DNA of 64,000 nt from Cryomorphaceae bacterium 1068 (GTDB lineage Bacteria > Bacteroidota > Bacteroidia > Flavobacteriales_D > Cryomorphaceae): contig JAPVXR010000003.1 of assembly GCA_027214385.1 (NCBI GenBank), forward strand, positions 124,001-188,000, written 5' to 3'. How positions within the stretch are numbered: position 1 is the first letter of the stretch; each line of letters begins with the position of its first letter. The translations under genes were made by a program, and so were the position numbers. Positions 18,401 to 28,016 of the stretch are shown here, in pieces. Under the pieces are notes generated by a model that was given only the letters and a program-made list of their open reading frames with translations, was not told the origin of the DNA and did not search any database.

Positions 18401-19963
18401 TTAATTCTTTGCCGCTTTTTTCAATGCCTTCGGTAAATTTGATTTGAGTAGGATGAAGAAAGCTACTGAAAACAGAATAATGGTTACCCAGAATCCACCG
18501 AAGTAAATGCACAAGGCAACAACACCGGCAGCGGTGAATGCCCCAAATGCCGTTAAAAACCACCCACCGATTACGTTGACCACTCCTGCCACTCGGTAAG
18601 GTGCACTACCTTCACCCCAAGCTCGATCTGCAAGTGATGCCCCCATAGCGACCATGAATGAAACATAGGTTGTCGAAAGTGGGAGTTTTAAAGACGAAGC
18701 AAAAGCGATAAGAATACTCGCTATCATTAGGTTTACGCTGGCCCTTACCAAATCAAACGCGGGTTGTTCATTGGCACTTTGACGGAGCGAACGAAATCTC
18801 CAATTCACTATTGTCGCTGTTTTCCTAGGAACTACACCATTAAAAAAAGCCGCAAAAGAATTAGCTGAATTGACTATCCCTTTGGAAAGAATATTAGGGC
18901 GAAAACGTTCGTCTACAGCTCCTTGAGCTCCTAGGTTGACCGAAGTCTCGGTTACTTTTTTGGCTTTAGCCGAAAACCACAAGGTGAGAACCATAATGAC
19001 GCCTGCTCCATAAAGCATCAAAGGAGGCGCAGAGACTGCCTTTGAAAGAGTTGACATCATGAAATTTTCAGCGGCAACTCCTGAATCAAGCCACATAAAA
19101 TAGGATTGGTAGCCTGTGATTGGTACACCGATAAAATTGACCAAATCATTTCCTGCAAAGGCCATAGCAAGAGAAAAAGTTCCTAGTAGAACGACCAGTT
19201 TTAAGGGGTTTATCTTAAAGGTGCGCTCCAAAATAAATACAAGAATTGTAGAAGTGAGGAAGGTTGATAAAACAATGACTAAACCACTATTGCTGATGGT
19301 TTCAGCAAGTTCAGGGGTAACGAATACGGCACCTTTTATCCCTTTAACCAACATGAAGTATACGATGATGGAAATGGCAAAACCTGCGAAAAGTGCTCCA
19401 TATTTCTTGAGTCTTTTTTCAAATCTGAAGGTAAATAGTAGACGGGTAAAAAACTGAACAATAGCACCAATACTGAAGGCAACGCCGATGCTGAGAAAGA
19501 TTCCTGCAATAATTTGTGAGGCCTTTTCGTAATTGATAAGCTCCCAAATAGAAGAAGCCACGTCTGGATTTGCAGAGAGGGCCAATAACCCTGTAACTAC
19601 GGATGCTCCAAGTAGTTCAAATACAATGGAAACCGTTGTACTTGTAGGCATTCCGAGAGTATTGAATAGGTCGAGTAACAAGATGTCGGTGATCATTACA
19701 GCCATGAAAATGACCATAACATCGGCGTAGGAGAAGTACTCGGGGTTGAAGATTCCTTTTCTGGCCACTTCCATCATGCCACTGCTGAAAGAAGCCCCTA
19801 CAAAGACTCCTGCAGCAGCAATTCCTAGAATTACTCGCTTGGAGGCTACTTTGGAGCCAATAGCAGAATTTAAAAAGTTTACGGCATCGTTGCTTACGCC
19901 TACCATGAGGTCAGCTACAGCCAAAATTAACAATGCAATTACCAGAATCAGGTAATAATCCAT
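18401..19963 (-). CDS. Inorganic phosphate transporter, PiT family
   Basis: An integral inner-membrane symporter for phosphate. 520 residues with about a dozen hydrophobic segments. The two halves carry the PiT signature: VGVSNDAVNFLNSAIG near the N-terminus and FAGNDLVNFIGVPITG in the middle. GMPTSTTVS and LPLSTTYVSFMVAMGASLADR are the repeated second half-motifs. The large loop between the halves is typical of Bacteroidota PiT proteins. No phoU-like gene, which often accompanies PiT, is adjacent. The gene converges on the NrtR-like gene with 23 bases between stops. Confidence 0.92.
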   Translation of the reverse strand: MDYYLILVIALLILAVADLMVGVSNDAVNFLNSAIGSKVASKRVILGIAAAGVFVGASFSSGMMEVARKGIFNPEYFSYADVMVIFMAVMITDILLLDLFNTLGMPTSTTVSIVFELLGASVVTGLLALSANPDVASSIWELINYEKASQIIAGIFLSIGVAFSIGAIVQFFTRLLFTFRFEKRLKKYGALFAGFAISIIVYFMLVKGIKGAVFVTPELAETISNSGLVIVLSTFLTSTILVFILERTFKINPLKLVVLLGTFSLAMAFAGNDLVNFIGVPITGYQSYFMWLDSGVAAENFMMSTLSKAVSAPPLMLYGAGVIMVLTLWFSAKAKKVTETSVNLGAQGAVDERFRPNILSKGIVNSANSFAAFFNGVVPRKTATIVNWRFRSLRQSANEQPAFDLVRASVNLMIASILIAFASSLKLPLSTTYVSFMVAMGASLADRAWGEGSAPYRVAGVVNVIGGWFLTAFGAFTAAGVVALCIYFGGFWVTIILFSVAFFILLKSNLPKALKKAAKN

Positions 19964-20198
19964 TAGCAGAATCTATTCTAATGCAAGTGCATATACGTAA
20001 GCGTTTTATAGCCAAAGTCTTGACTATTTTAATGCTAAACTAGATAGCGGCTACAATTCTAATGAAAATCACAGCGCTACCGCAGTGGCGCAAGGTTAAG
20101 TAATTATTAACTCAAAGCTAATTATTCATCAGATGAATTTTTTCACACTCTACCTCAACTAGTTTAGTCTCTGAAAATGTTAATAGGAGGGAGTGGTA

Positions 20199-20229
20199 TT
20201 GACTTTGGCTGGAACCTGCTCTACCTTTG
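20199..20229 (+). promoter_or_regulatory. Promoter of the small gene at 20248
   Basis: TTG at 20199-20201, a 20-base spacer, then a perfect TACCTTTG at 20222-20229. The box covers the TTG at 20227, so the downstream ATG at 20248, 18 bases from the box, is the start. Confidence 0.65.
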
Positions 20230-20247
20230 AGTATAAAGTATGATGCT

Positions 20248-20493
20248 ATGACCATAAGTGAATTTAACTCTCTTACTTTTGACGGCAAGGCTTCCTTGTT
20301 GACTAAGTATGGAAGATACCTCGATGAAAGAAACTCACCCGAAGGGGCGAAAATATTAATTCATGATTTATTCGGTTTCTACGTAGAAGTGAGCTACCGA
20401 TTTGATCGTAAGGTTCAATATATAAGAGCTGTCAATAATATTTTCGAATCAGAAACCTATTTGGAGAGTATCAACCTACTTCACCTCAATTAA
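20248..20493 (+). CDS. Small protein of unknown function
   Basis: 81 residues, beginning MTISEFNSLTFDGKASLL. No signal peptide or membrane segment is visible, so it is probably cytoplasmic. The middle contains FYVEVSYRFDRKVQYIRAV, which reads as two antiparallel strands. The coding frame is clean, and a well-placed promoter (20199-20229) supports expression. Its 3' end overlaps the convergent BamE-like lipoprotein gene by eight bases. I do not recognise a family. Confidence 0.6.
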   Translation: MTISEFNSLTFDGKASLLTKYGRYLDERNSPEGAKILIHDLFGFYVEVSYRFDRKVQYIRAVNNIFESETYLESINLLHLN

Positions 20494-20761
20494 GGTTTGG
20501 GTCTTTAACTGTGTCGTTAATCAATATAACGACCCTCTTATCGTATATCCAGTGTTGCAGTGACATCTTAGTCATCGATTGAGCATCGAAAATCTCACCT
20601 CTATCATCGATTTCTTTGGGCTCTCCTAATACTCCGCGGAGTTCATCAGCTGACATGCCTTCATAAACGAGAGGTCTTGGCTCTTCTCTTTTTGTACTCG
20701 ACTCTGCACACGAAATGAATAAGAAAAGGGCCAGCGAGATCTTAATGGTAGATTTAAGCAT
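20486..20761 (-). CDS. Small BamE/SmpA-like lipoprotein
   Basis: 91 residues. A short signal ends in the lipobox LFISC, so it is a lipoprotein. The segment YEGMSADELRGVLGEPKEID matches the helix-turn pattern (GMs...v...lG.P) of BamE/SmpA-like folds, and the following strands (QHWIYDKRVVILI) fit as well. Most members lie in the outer membrane, but this short version cannot be assigned to the Bam complex with certainty. Its ATG overlaps the stop of the DUF349 gene by eight bases, indicating translational coupling. Confidence 0.75.
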   Translation of the reverse strand: MLKSTIKISLALFLFISCAESSTKREEPRPLVYEGMSADELRGVLGEPKEIDDRGEIFDAQSMTKMSLQHWIYDKRVVILINDTVKDPNLN

Positions 20762-22601
20762 CCCTTAGAATACTTAGCTGTTCTTTAAGCGCTTCGATTT
20801 CTTTTCTGGCTCGTTCTATTTTCTTTTCAACTTCCTCTTTCAATTTATCTGCTCCCTTCGATTTAGCGAAAAATCCCATGTTGTTTTCAAACTGAATAAT
20901 GTCGCTGTTGAGTTTTGAGATTTTATTGCGCACATGGTCCGATTCGCGTCTAAGCAATACGTCGCTCTTGTCAGACTCTTTGAGGGTTTCAATCTTTTCC
21001 TCAAGCCTGATTTTTTTACGCTCGTTGTTGTCAATATCCAGAGCTCCGTATTTTTCATCCATAAGCTCTTTGTACTTGGCGCCAACTTCATCCTTCTTGG
21101 CAAACGGCACAAAACCGATGTGTCGCCATTTTTCGCCAAAATCTTTCAGCGCAGCTATATTCTCGTTTCTCTTTCCTTTTTCGGGAGTCCAGGCAGTGAT
21201 TTCTGCTAATAGAGCCTCTTTCGCCTGAAGGTTTTCCTTTTCTCTATCACCTCTACCAGCTCTGTTTTCATTTCTTCTTTTGAAGAATTCATCACACGAC
21301 TCTCTGAATTGACGCCATAGTCTGTTTTCATCTCTTTGGTGAGCAGGACCTATTTCTTTCCATTTCTGTTGAATTTGAATCAAAGCGTGTGAAGCTTCTT
21401 TCCAATCTTCACTATCCTTCAATTCGTTAGCCTGCTTCAGCAGTGCTTGCTTGTTATCCTTGTTTTCATTCTGGACAGTTCTTAATTCTTCAAAGTGCTT
21501 TCTCTTATTCGCAAAAAAGGAGTCGCAGAGGCTCTTAAACTCTTTCCATAGTGCACTTGACTGAGCTTTCGGAACGAACCCAATCATTTTCCAATCTTTT
21601 TGAATTTGAATTAATTCATTGGATTTATCTTGCCATTTCTTGGTCGATTTAAGCTCGAGTGACTCGAGGTGTCGCACTTTTTCGAGCAACTGCTTTTTGG
21701 CTTCTAAATTTTCCTCTTGTTCTTCTCTTCTGCCGTCATAGAATTCTTGGATCTTACTGTATATGCCCCTTGTAGTCTGCCAAAACTCTCCCTTTATTTT
21801 ATTCCATTCCTCTTTAAACGTCGGGCCGATTTCGTTCCAACGGTCTTGATTCAGTCTGACCTCTACTTCCAATAAGCGAATGTCATTCTCTTCCAAAAGT
21901 TTCTTTTGATCAGCCAATACGGCATTTTTTTCATCGAGATTATGCTTTAAGTCAAGCTCTTTGAGTTCCTTGTAGATGTTGATATTGTAGAAAAATTGCT
22001 CAACATATTTATTGTAGTCTGTATTGAGCTCTCTGTAATCATCATTACTGACTTTTGGAAGTGACTTCCAATGCTCCATGATCTCATTGAATCGAGCAAA
22101 AGCTTTACCGATATTTTCTTCTTCTGCTACCAGCTCTTTCATCTCTGCCAGTATCTTTCTGGCTTCTTCTACGGTCTCTTTTTCAAGCTTAGCTTTGGAT
22201 TCTCTGATCTGCTTCAGCTTTTCTTTGAATTTATCCGAAAGCTCTTGCAGCTCTTTTCTTATTTCCGAAAGCCCTTCAGAATCTTCGCTAATGACGGTTT
22301 CGGTTGTTTCCACATCGGATGCCTTAGTTACTTCCTCCTTGGGAACTTCAGTGGATTCAATCGTTTCGGTAGTTTGTTCAGGAGCATTCGTATCTTCTTC
22401 TACTGTCGCTTCAGCTACATTATCCGCTGGGGATACTGCGTTATTCTCTTCAGCATCAGAACCTTCTTCATGTACGGAAGCTATTCCGTGATCAAGAAGG
22501 TTTTGAAGTTGTGATTTAAGTTCGTTAAACTCTTTTTTGTTGGCTAGCACATCATCAGAACTGGCCAATTCTTTCAGACGGGTGAGGATTTCGGATTTCA
22601 T
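20754..22601 (-). CDS. DUF349 repeat protein
   Basis: 615 residues from the ATG at 22601; the frame extends to 22628, but the MKSEILTRL start is more natural. The N-terminal 110 residues are acidic and low in complexity. From about residue 190 onward there are about five helical DUF349 repeats, recognisable by W...IG.v....s..LW..F...CD.FF and similar strings (for example WKEIGPAHQRDENRLWRQF). No signal peptide is visible, so the protein is probably cytoplasmic. DUF349 proteins are widespread in Bacteroidota and largely uncharacterised. The gene overlaps the downstream lipoprotein gene by eight bases. Confidence 0.9.
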   Translation of the reverse strand: MKSEILTRLKELASSDDVLANKKEFNELKSQLQNLLDHGIASVHEEGSDAEENNAVSPADNVAEATVEEDTNAPEQTTETIESTEVPKEEVTKASDVETTETVISEDSEGLSEIRKELQELSDKFKEKLKQIRESKAKLEKETVEEARKILAEMKELVAEEENIGKAFARFNEIMEHWKSLPKVSNDDYRELNTDYNKYVEQFFYNINIYKELKELDLKHNLDEKNAVLADQKKLLEENDIRLLEVEVRLNQDRWNEIGPTFKEEWNKIKGEFWQTTRGIYSKIQEFYDGRREEQEENLEAKKQLLEKVRHLESLELKSTKKWQDKSNELIQIQKDWKMIGFVPKAQSSALWKEFKSLCDSFFANKRKHFEELRTVQNENKDNKQALLKQANELKDSEDWKEASHALIQIQQKWKEIGPAHQRDENRLWRQFRESCDEFFKRRNENRAGRGDREKENLQAKEALLAEITAWTPEKGKRNENIAALKDFGEKWRHIGFVPFAKKDEVGAKYKELMDEKYGALDIDNNERKKIRLEEKIETLKESDKSDVLLRRESDHVRNKISKLNSDIIQFENNMGFFAKSKGADKLKEEVEKKIERARKEIEALKEQLSILRDA

Positions 22602-22717
22602 ATTAATTGATCTTTTCTCGATTACCAATTTAGGGAATTAACCAACAGATTCAGGAGTTTTCAACCCAAACCTTGAATGAAATGTGAAAAACAATAGCGA
22701 TTTAGCAGTACGAATGG

Positions 22718-24904
22718 CTAAAACTTGATTCCAACTACGGAGACATCGTCAATTTGCTCATGAGCTCCTTTCCAATTTTCGAAAGCCTTTTCATAGATAA
22801 ATGATTGAGCTTGCATGCTGTACTTGTAGTTGGAACTGATAAGCTCCGATAAGCGTTTTTTCAGAAACTTTTTGTCCTCAGGGCCACCAAACTGGTCTGC
22901 AAATCCATCACTGGCCAAGAAAATCGAGTCTCCTTTAGTGATTTTGAATTGCTGATTCTGAAATTTTCTGTCAATAATATGGTGCTTTCCACCAATGGGT
23001 TGTCTGTCTCCTTTCACGGTGTTGAGCTTACCATTCATCCAGTAGATGTCTTGGTAAGCTCCTGCAAAAGTGATGGTCAATTCGGGGATATTGATCTTAA
23101 CAATACTCACATCCATTCCATCACTTGATTCTCCATCCGTTTTTTGACGAAGTGTTTTGATTACCTCCTTGTTCAATTCTTCCAAAATAAGAGCAGGATC
23201 TGTAATTTCTTCTCCTTCCACGATTTCATTGAGCAAACTATGGCCGATTATCGACATCATGGCACCGGGAACCCCATGACCTGTGCAATCGGCCAGTGCA
23301 AGTAAGTATTCTTCCTGCGGCTTGATTTCGTGCAACCAAACAAAATCTCCGCTGACAATATCCTTGGGTCGATAAATTAGAAAAGAGTCCGTAAAATATT
23401 TTCTGATGTGATCCTCACCGGGGATTATGGCATCTTGAATGCGCTTTGCATAATTGATGCTGTCTGTGATGTTTAGATTGTGCTTTTCAATCATTGAAGC
23501 GCGATCGCGATAAGCCTTCTCGGCAAGTTTTACTTCCGTAATATCTTCTGCGTATACATTCACATAGTCTTTTCCACAGACGGGGTGGAAGCGAAGGCTA
23601 TAGATTCTGTGATTCGATTCGAGATTGAGTTTTTGCTCCTGCTCGAGATCCGATGCAAGTCTGATCGTATTGAGAATTGAAGGTTTTTTAAGGAGTCCAT
23701 CTACTCGTGAGCCCCACTGACTGAGTAGCTCTTTTCCGGGGTCATTTGCAAATAGAACTTCTCCTGTTTTAGAAAAGCGCATCAATGCATTGGTGTTCTC
23801 TCTTGCAAAGTTGGCTAGTTTCGAAATTTCTTTTTCAGCTCTCTTAAGTTTCGTGATATCAGCGTCTACAAAAAGAAGATTGTCAACTTCTCCATACTCA
23901 TTGAGAATGGGGGTAATAGTCGTACTTGCCCAGAAGGCGCGCTTGTTTTCGTCGTAAGATTTCGTTTCGTAAATGTGTTTCTTCTTCGTCCGATTGACTA
24001 TTTCGATGGCATCCTTGATTTGGGGATAGCGACTCACTTCTGCCAACTCACGACCAATGAAGTCATTTAATTCTTCAACACTATAGTTGTTCGTCTTTTT
24101 CGCTTTTTGATTTAGCCATTCGATCTTTCCGTTTTGATCGGTTAGGAGTATCAGTGTTTCACTTTTTCCCATTACGAATGAAAGTCTTTCCAGCTCTTTG
24201 TTTCTCTCCTCAGCCAAGGCGGCGTAATCTTTAAGTTTTCTCTTTGCATGGACTTCATGGCGTAGAATTCTATTGAGATACTTGCTTCCAATGATGCCTA
24301 AGAAGACAATCATTGCCAAAGCCATCCCTAACCTTTGCATCAGCTTATACCTAGCCGTTGAGAGCTTTGCACTAATATTTTCCTCTACAAAGAGGTAACC
24401 CCGATAACCTGTCAATTGCTCAAAAATGATCGGGTAGGCGAAGAGAAGACTTTCTTCAGTGCTCGCCGCGCTAATGTCTTGTTCAAATCGCTCTCGGGTA
24501 GTGGATTCGAAAAACGAATGAATTTTCTGATTGGATTTTTCTATTGAAACAATATCTCCTGAAGAGATAATTTCCTTTTGACCATCATGATTTCGAATCA
24601 AAACCAGAGATACACCTTGCTCCAGTTCGTTCAGTCTATTCGTGCTGGTCAATAAGTCCTGCAGCTTAGATCGTATAAGTTGTTGATGCTCTTCTGAGGA
24701 TCCAATGGAACGGCCTATTTCCAAAGCCTCTATGAAATGAGCCTGAGTTTTGATGATGGTCTTTAAACGATTCATCTCCGCTTTCTCAAAGCCGTTAATG
24801 GTATCGTAGTAAGAAACGATAGCAAAAAACCCGGTGAGTACAATCATTACGCCCAGAATGAGCATAAAAATTTTGAACGTAATTTTTGAGATCAAGTGAG
24901 ACAT
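22718..24904 (-). CDS. Membrane-bound sensor with PAS domains and PP2C (SpoIIE-type) phosphatase domain
   Basis: 728 residues. A transmembrane helix near 10-30 and a second near 185-207 flank a periplasmic sensor segment of about 150 residues. Inside the cell there are one or two PAS domains (about 240-360 and 365-460). A linker with SINYAKRIQDAIIP follows, then the PP2C/SpoIIE phosphatase domain. The phosphatase has the expected SGDF, DCTGHGVPGA and LASDGFADQFG motifs that bind the two metals. Such proteins act as input modules for partner-switching or other serine phosphorylation pathways. No anti-sigma kinase or STAS protein is encoded nearby, so its target is unknown. Confidence 0.92.
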   Translation of the reverse strand: MSHLISKITFKIFMLILGVMIVLTGFFAIVSYYDTINGFEKAEMNRLKTIIKTQAHFIEALEIGRSIGSSEEHQQLIRSKLQDLLTSTNRLNELEQGVSLVLIRNHDGQKEIISSGDIVSIEKSNQKIHSFFESTTRERFEQDISAASTEESLLFAYPIIFEQLTGYRGYLFVEENISAKLSTARYKLMQRLGMALAMIVFLGIIGSKYLNRILRHEVHAKRKLKDYAALAEERNKELERLSFVMGKSETLILLTDQNGKIEWLNQKAKKTNNYSVEELNDFIGRELAEVSRYPQIKDAIEIVNRTKKKHIYETKSYDENKRAFWASTTITPILNEYGEVDNLLFVDADITKLKRAEKEISKLANFARENTNALMRFSKTGEVLFANDPGKELLSQWGSRVDGLLKKPSILNTIRLASDLEQEQKLNLESNHRIYSLRFHPVCGKDYVNVYAEDITEVKLAEKAYRDRASMIEKHNLNITDSINYAKRIQDAIIPGEDHIRKYFTDSFLIYRPKDIVSGDFVWLHEIKPQEEYLLALADCTGHGVPGAMMSIIGHSLLNEIVEGEEITDPALILEELNKEVIKTLRQKTDGESSDGMDVSIVKINIPELTITFAGAYQDIYWMNGKLNTVKGDRQPIGGKHHIIDRKFQNQQFKITKGDSIFLASDGFADQFGGPEDKKFLKKRLSELISSNYKYSMQAQSFIYEKAFENWKGAHEQIDDVSVVGIKF

Positions 24905-24990
24905 AAAGGGGATGTCAGAACCTGTAGTACGTAAGGTACCCCAAAAGGTTTGCTCTAGCGTATAACTAAAATATGTCGAGTCTTGACCTC

Positions 24991-25770
24991 CTACCTTTGG
25001 CCTGCTTTGAATGCAGAAATAGCATTTCGTGTAAACTCACTTAATACCAACTTACCGCTCATTGCGGCGCGTTCTTCAAGAAGTTCATCCCAATGTTCCG
25101 TTCCTGACCAGAAGTTATTCTTTAATGCTTCCATGGCTTCGGGATTGCTTTTGGCTAATTTCTGAGCGAGTCCCTCAACGTGGCCGTCCATTTCCTCGGT
25201 AGATTCAAAGACTTGGGCAAACAACCCGTGGCTTTCCGCCCAGTCGGCCGTTCGCCAACTTGATGCGTCAACTGCCAATTGTGACATGACTGAAATGCCT
25301 AGCTTTCGCTGGACGGCAGGCCCGACTACGAAAGGCCCGATGCCGATGGCCAATTCACTAAGCTTGACAGAAGCGAATTTGGTTGCAAAACAATAATCTA
25401 CCGATGAAGCCAGGCCAACCCCTCCGCCTACTGTTTTTCCCTGAACACGCCCGATGACGAATTTGGGAGCTTTACGCATTGCGTTGATTACTCTGGCAAA
25501 ACCCATAAAAAACTCCTTTCCAACTTCTTCATTATTTATGGACATCAACTCGTCAAAACTAGCCCCTGCGCAGAACGCACGGTCTCCACTCGATTTTATA
25601 ACGATTACATGAATTTCATTGTCATTTCCTGCTTCCGCAATGGTATCTGCAAGCAATTTGAGTATGACTCCAGGTAGGGAATTGCTGGCAGGATGAAAGA
25701 ACTCGATGGTTCCAATTCCATCATTTTTTGTGAGAGTAACGTTTCCGTTTGGGAAATCAGTTGAATTCAT
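24991..25770 (-). CDS. Enoyl-CoA hydratase/isomerase family protein
   Basis: 259 residues of the crotonase fold, cytoplasmic. The oxyanion hole segments are DRAFCAGASFDEL (about 64-76) and VQGKTVGGGVGLASSVDYCFA (about 106-128). The acidic residue of LAIGIGPFVVGPA lies where hydratases and isomerases place their catalytic groups, though only one clear Glu is visible. It lies 50 bases downstream of paaZ on the same strand. A role in the CoA-thioester steps of aromatic acid or branched-chain degradation is therefore plausible; the exact substrate is not determined. Confidence 0.85.
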   Translation of the reverse strand: MNSTDFPNGNVTLTKNDGIGTIEFFHPASNSLPGVILKLLADTIAEAGNDNEIHVIVIKSSGDRAFCAGASFDELMSINNEEVGKEFFMGFARVINAMRKAPKFVIGRVQGKTVGGGVGLASSVDYCFATKFASVKLSELAIGIGPFVVGPAVQRKLGISVMSQLAVDASSWRTADWAESHGLFAQVFESTEEMDGHVEGLAQKLAKSNPEAMEALKNNFWSGTEHWDELLEERAAMSGKLVLSEFTRNAISAFKAGQR

Positions 25771-25788
25771 TTGGGATGTTTTTAATTA

Positions 25789-25801
25789 GATCAAGTTGAT
25801 C
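25789..25801. repeat. 13-base palindrome between paaZ and the enoyl-CoA hydratase gene
   Basis: GATCAA-G-TTGATC, perfect 6-base arms, in the 50-base gap between the two genes. It could be an operator or a small RNA hairpin. No T run follows it. Confidence 0.35.
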
Positions 25802-25820
25802 GCGTAAAATGATGACGGGA

Positions 25821-27866
25821 TTATTCCTGATTCTTCTTCTTGACCATAGTAAGTATCGTCGCAATGGCCACAGTCTCACCTTCATCGTCGTAAACGTCAA
25901 CCAAAAATTTCACAATTCCTTTTGCGATGTCCTCTTCACTTTTCTTTTCCTGTTCTATTTTTTCTTTAACCGTAAGCTTTACGCCGATTGTCATTCCGGG
26001 GTAGACAGGTTTGGTGAATCGACATTCCTCGATTCCGTAGTTCAATAGCACAGGACCCTTTTTGGCTTCAACAAACAATCCGGCAGCTTTACTCAAGACG
26101 AAATATCCATGAGCGACTCTCTGCTCGAAGATGGTGCCCTCCAGTGAAGTGGCGTCCACGTGTGCGTAAAAATTGTCGCCGCTAACATTGGCAAAATTCG
26201 TGATGTCAGCCTCAGTAACCGTATGCTTCGCGGTAATTACCGTATCGCCAACTACTAAATCCTCAAAGTGCTTTCGGAAGACATGCACTTCCGTTTCGTT
26301 TTGTTTACCACCAACCTGGTATTGGTTGGTAATTCTCGTGAGAGTGGTAGGAGAGCCTTGAATAGACGTTCGCTGCATGTAATGGAAAACTCCTCGTTTT
26401 CCGCCCATTTCTTCACCACCACCTGCTCTCCCCGGGCCACCGTGAGTGAGCATAGGCATTGGCGAACCGTGCCCAGTGCTTTCTTTGGCACAGTCGCGGT
26501 TTAGCACCAATATTCTTCCGTGGTGACTGGCCGCACCCAAAACAAAATTCTTTGCGATATTGTCGTCGTAAGTGGCTAAAGAGCAAACCAAAGAGCCCTT
26601 ACCCATCTTCGTGATTTCGATGGCCTCGTCGAGTGTTTTGTAGGGGAGGAGCGTACTCACAGGACCAAATGCTTCCACTTCGTGGGTCGCATGATTGTTG
26701 AATGGATCATTGTTCAAGAGAACGATTGGAGAAATGAAAGCACCATTGTCGGTTCCATCGCCTTGAGCCTTCACCTTGTCCATGTTTCCATAAACCAATT
26801 CTGAGCTTTCGAGAAGCTTCTCTATTTGGTCGCGCACTTCGCGGACTTGCTCTTGTCCCGCAAGGGCGCCCATTCTTACTCCTTCAATCTGAGGGTCGCC
26901 AATTGTCGTTTTCGCCAAGCGATTGGCTAAGGCAATCTGTACGTCTTCTATTCTATCTTCGGGAACGATCACCCTCCGTATAGCCGTGCATTTCTGTCCG
27001 CACTTCACCGTCATCTCTCGCTGCACTTCTTTGATGAAAAGATCAAATTCTGGGCTTCCCGGCTCCACATCAAGTCCCAGCACGCTCGAATTAAGCGAGT
27101 CCGCCTCCATATTAAAAGGTACGGCTTCGTCTACGATGCGCTTGTTTGACTTGAGCATCTTTCCCGTTACGGCAGATCCCGTAAAAGTGACCACATCTTG
27201 AGATTCTACGTGGTCTATAATTCCTCTTGCCGATCCGCAGATCAGTTGAAGTGCGCCTTCCGGCAATATTTTCGATGCGATAATTTCGCGAACGACCAAT
27301 TCCGTAAGGTAGGAGGTAACGGTGGCAGGCTTTACCACAGCAGGCACTCCTGCCAAAAAGTTGACGGCCACTTTTTCGAGCATTCCCCATACCGGGAAAT
27401 TGAAAGCATTAATATGAACGGCTACTCCTTCTTTGGGCACCATGATGTGATGACCTATGAAAGTCCCGCCTTTTGACATGGGAGCCGCTTCACCGTCCAC
27501 ATAGAACGGTTCATTGGGGAATTGTCTCCTTAGGCTGGCATAGGCGAACAAGTTTCCAATTCCTCCTTCAATATCGATCCAGCTGTCCATCTTCGTCGCT
27601 CCGGTGAGGTAAGAAAGTTCGTAGAACTTTTCCTTCATCGAAAAGAGGTGGAGAGCCAATGCTTTGAGCATAAGCCCGCGCTCTTGAAAAGTCATTTTGC
27701 GCAAAGCGGGATTTCCAACCTTGCGTCCGTATTGAAGAATATCGCCAAAGTCCAATCCGGAACTATCGGCAACTGCTACTTCAGATCCATTGATGGCGTT
27801 GTAGAGCATCTTGCCTTCCCCGTCGCCCGGAGTCCATTTTCCTAAAACGTAATTTTCGAGTCTCAT
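25821..27866 (-). CDS. paaZ: PaaZ: oxepin-CoA hydrolase / 3-oxo-5,6-dehydrosuberyl-CoA semialdehyde dehydrogenase
   Basis: A bifunctional enzyme of the phenylacetyl-CoA pathway that opens the oxepin-CoA ring and oxidises the resulting aldehyde. 681 residues, the normal PaaZ length. The N-terminal 520 residues are an aldehyde dehydrogenase with FTGSAVTG (NAD-binding region) and catalytic Cys293 in KCGQKCTAIRR, matching Cys295 of the E. coli enzyme. The C-terminal 150 residues are a MaoC hydratase domain with DNFYAHVD and RVAHGYF. The rest of the paa pathway (epoxidase paaABCDE, paaK) is not in this window. The gene is followed by an enoyl-CoA hydratase gene. Confidence 0.95.
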   Translation of the reverse strand: MRLENYVLGKWTPGDGEGKMLYNAINGSEVAVADSSGLDFGDILQYGRKVGNPALRKMTFQERGLMLKALALHLFSMKEKFYELSYLTGATKMDSWIDIEGGIGNLFAYASLRRQFPNEPFYVDGEAAPMSKGGTFIGHHIMVPKEGVAVHINAFNFPVWGMLEKVAVNFLAGVPAVVKPATVTSYLTELVVREIIASKILPEGALQLICGSARGIIDHVESQDVVTFTGSAVTGKMLKSNKRIVDEAVPFNMEADSLNSSVLGLDVEPGSPEFDLFIKEVQREMTVKCGQKCTAIRRVIVPEDRIEDVQIALANRLAKTTIGDPQIEGVRMGALAGQEQVREVRDQIEKLLESSELVYGNMDKVKAQGDGTDNGAFISPIVLLNNDPFNNHATHEVEAFGPVSTLLPYKTLDEAIEITKMGKGSLVCSLATYDDNIAKNFVLGAASHHGRILVLNRDCAKESTGHGSPMPMLTHGGPGRAGGGEEMGGKRGVFHYMQRTSIQGSPTTLTRITNQYQVGGKQNETEVHVFRKHFEDLVVGDTVITAKHTVTEADITNFANVSGDNFYAHVDATSLEGTIFEQRVAHGYFVLSKAAGLFVEAKKGPVLLNYGIEECRFTKPVYPGMTIGVKLTVKEKIEQEKKSEEDIAKGIVKFLVDVYDDEGETVAIATILTMVKKKNQE

Positions 27867-28016
27867 TATAGGTGGTGATTTGAGGCCACGAAAATAGGGA
27901 TTTTAAAGAGAGTGTTGGCTGAACGAGAGCAAAGACTTCCCAATGTCATTAACAAAAATTGAAGCTTGATAGCGTCATTTCAGTTTGGAAAATGAAAACT
28001 CATAATCGGAGGAATG

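Noticed and set aside
20074-20091. GC-rich hairpin with GCGC arms upstream of the gene at 20248
   Set aside because: Seven-base stem with one G-U pair and no T run; it may be chance, and no terminator function is evident.
22071-22514. Open frames of 147 and 137 codons antisense to the DUF349 gene
   Set aside because: Phe/Ser-rich translations are the expected shadow of a Glu/Lys-rich coding strand.
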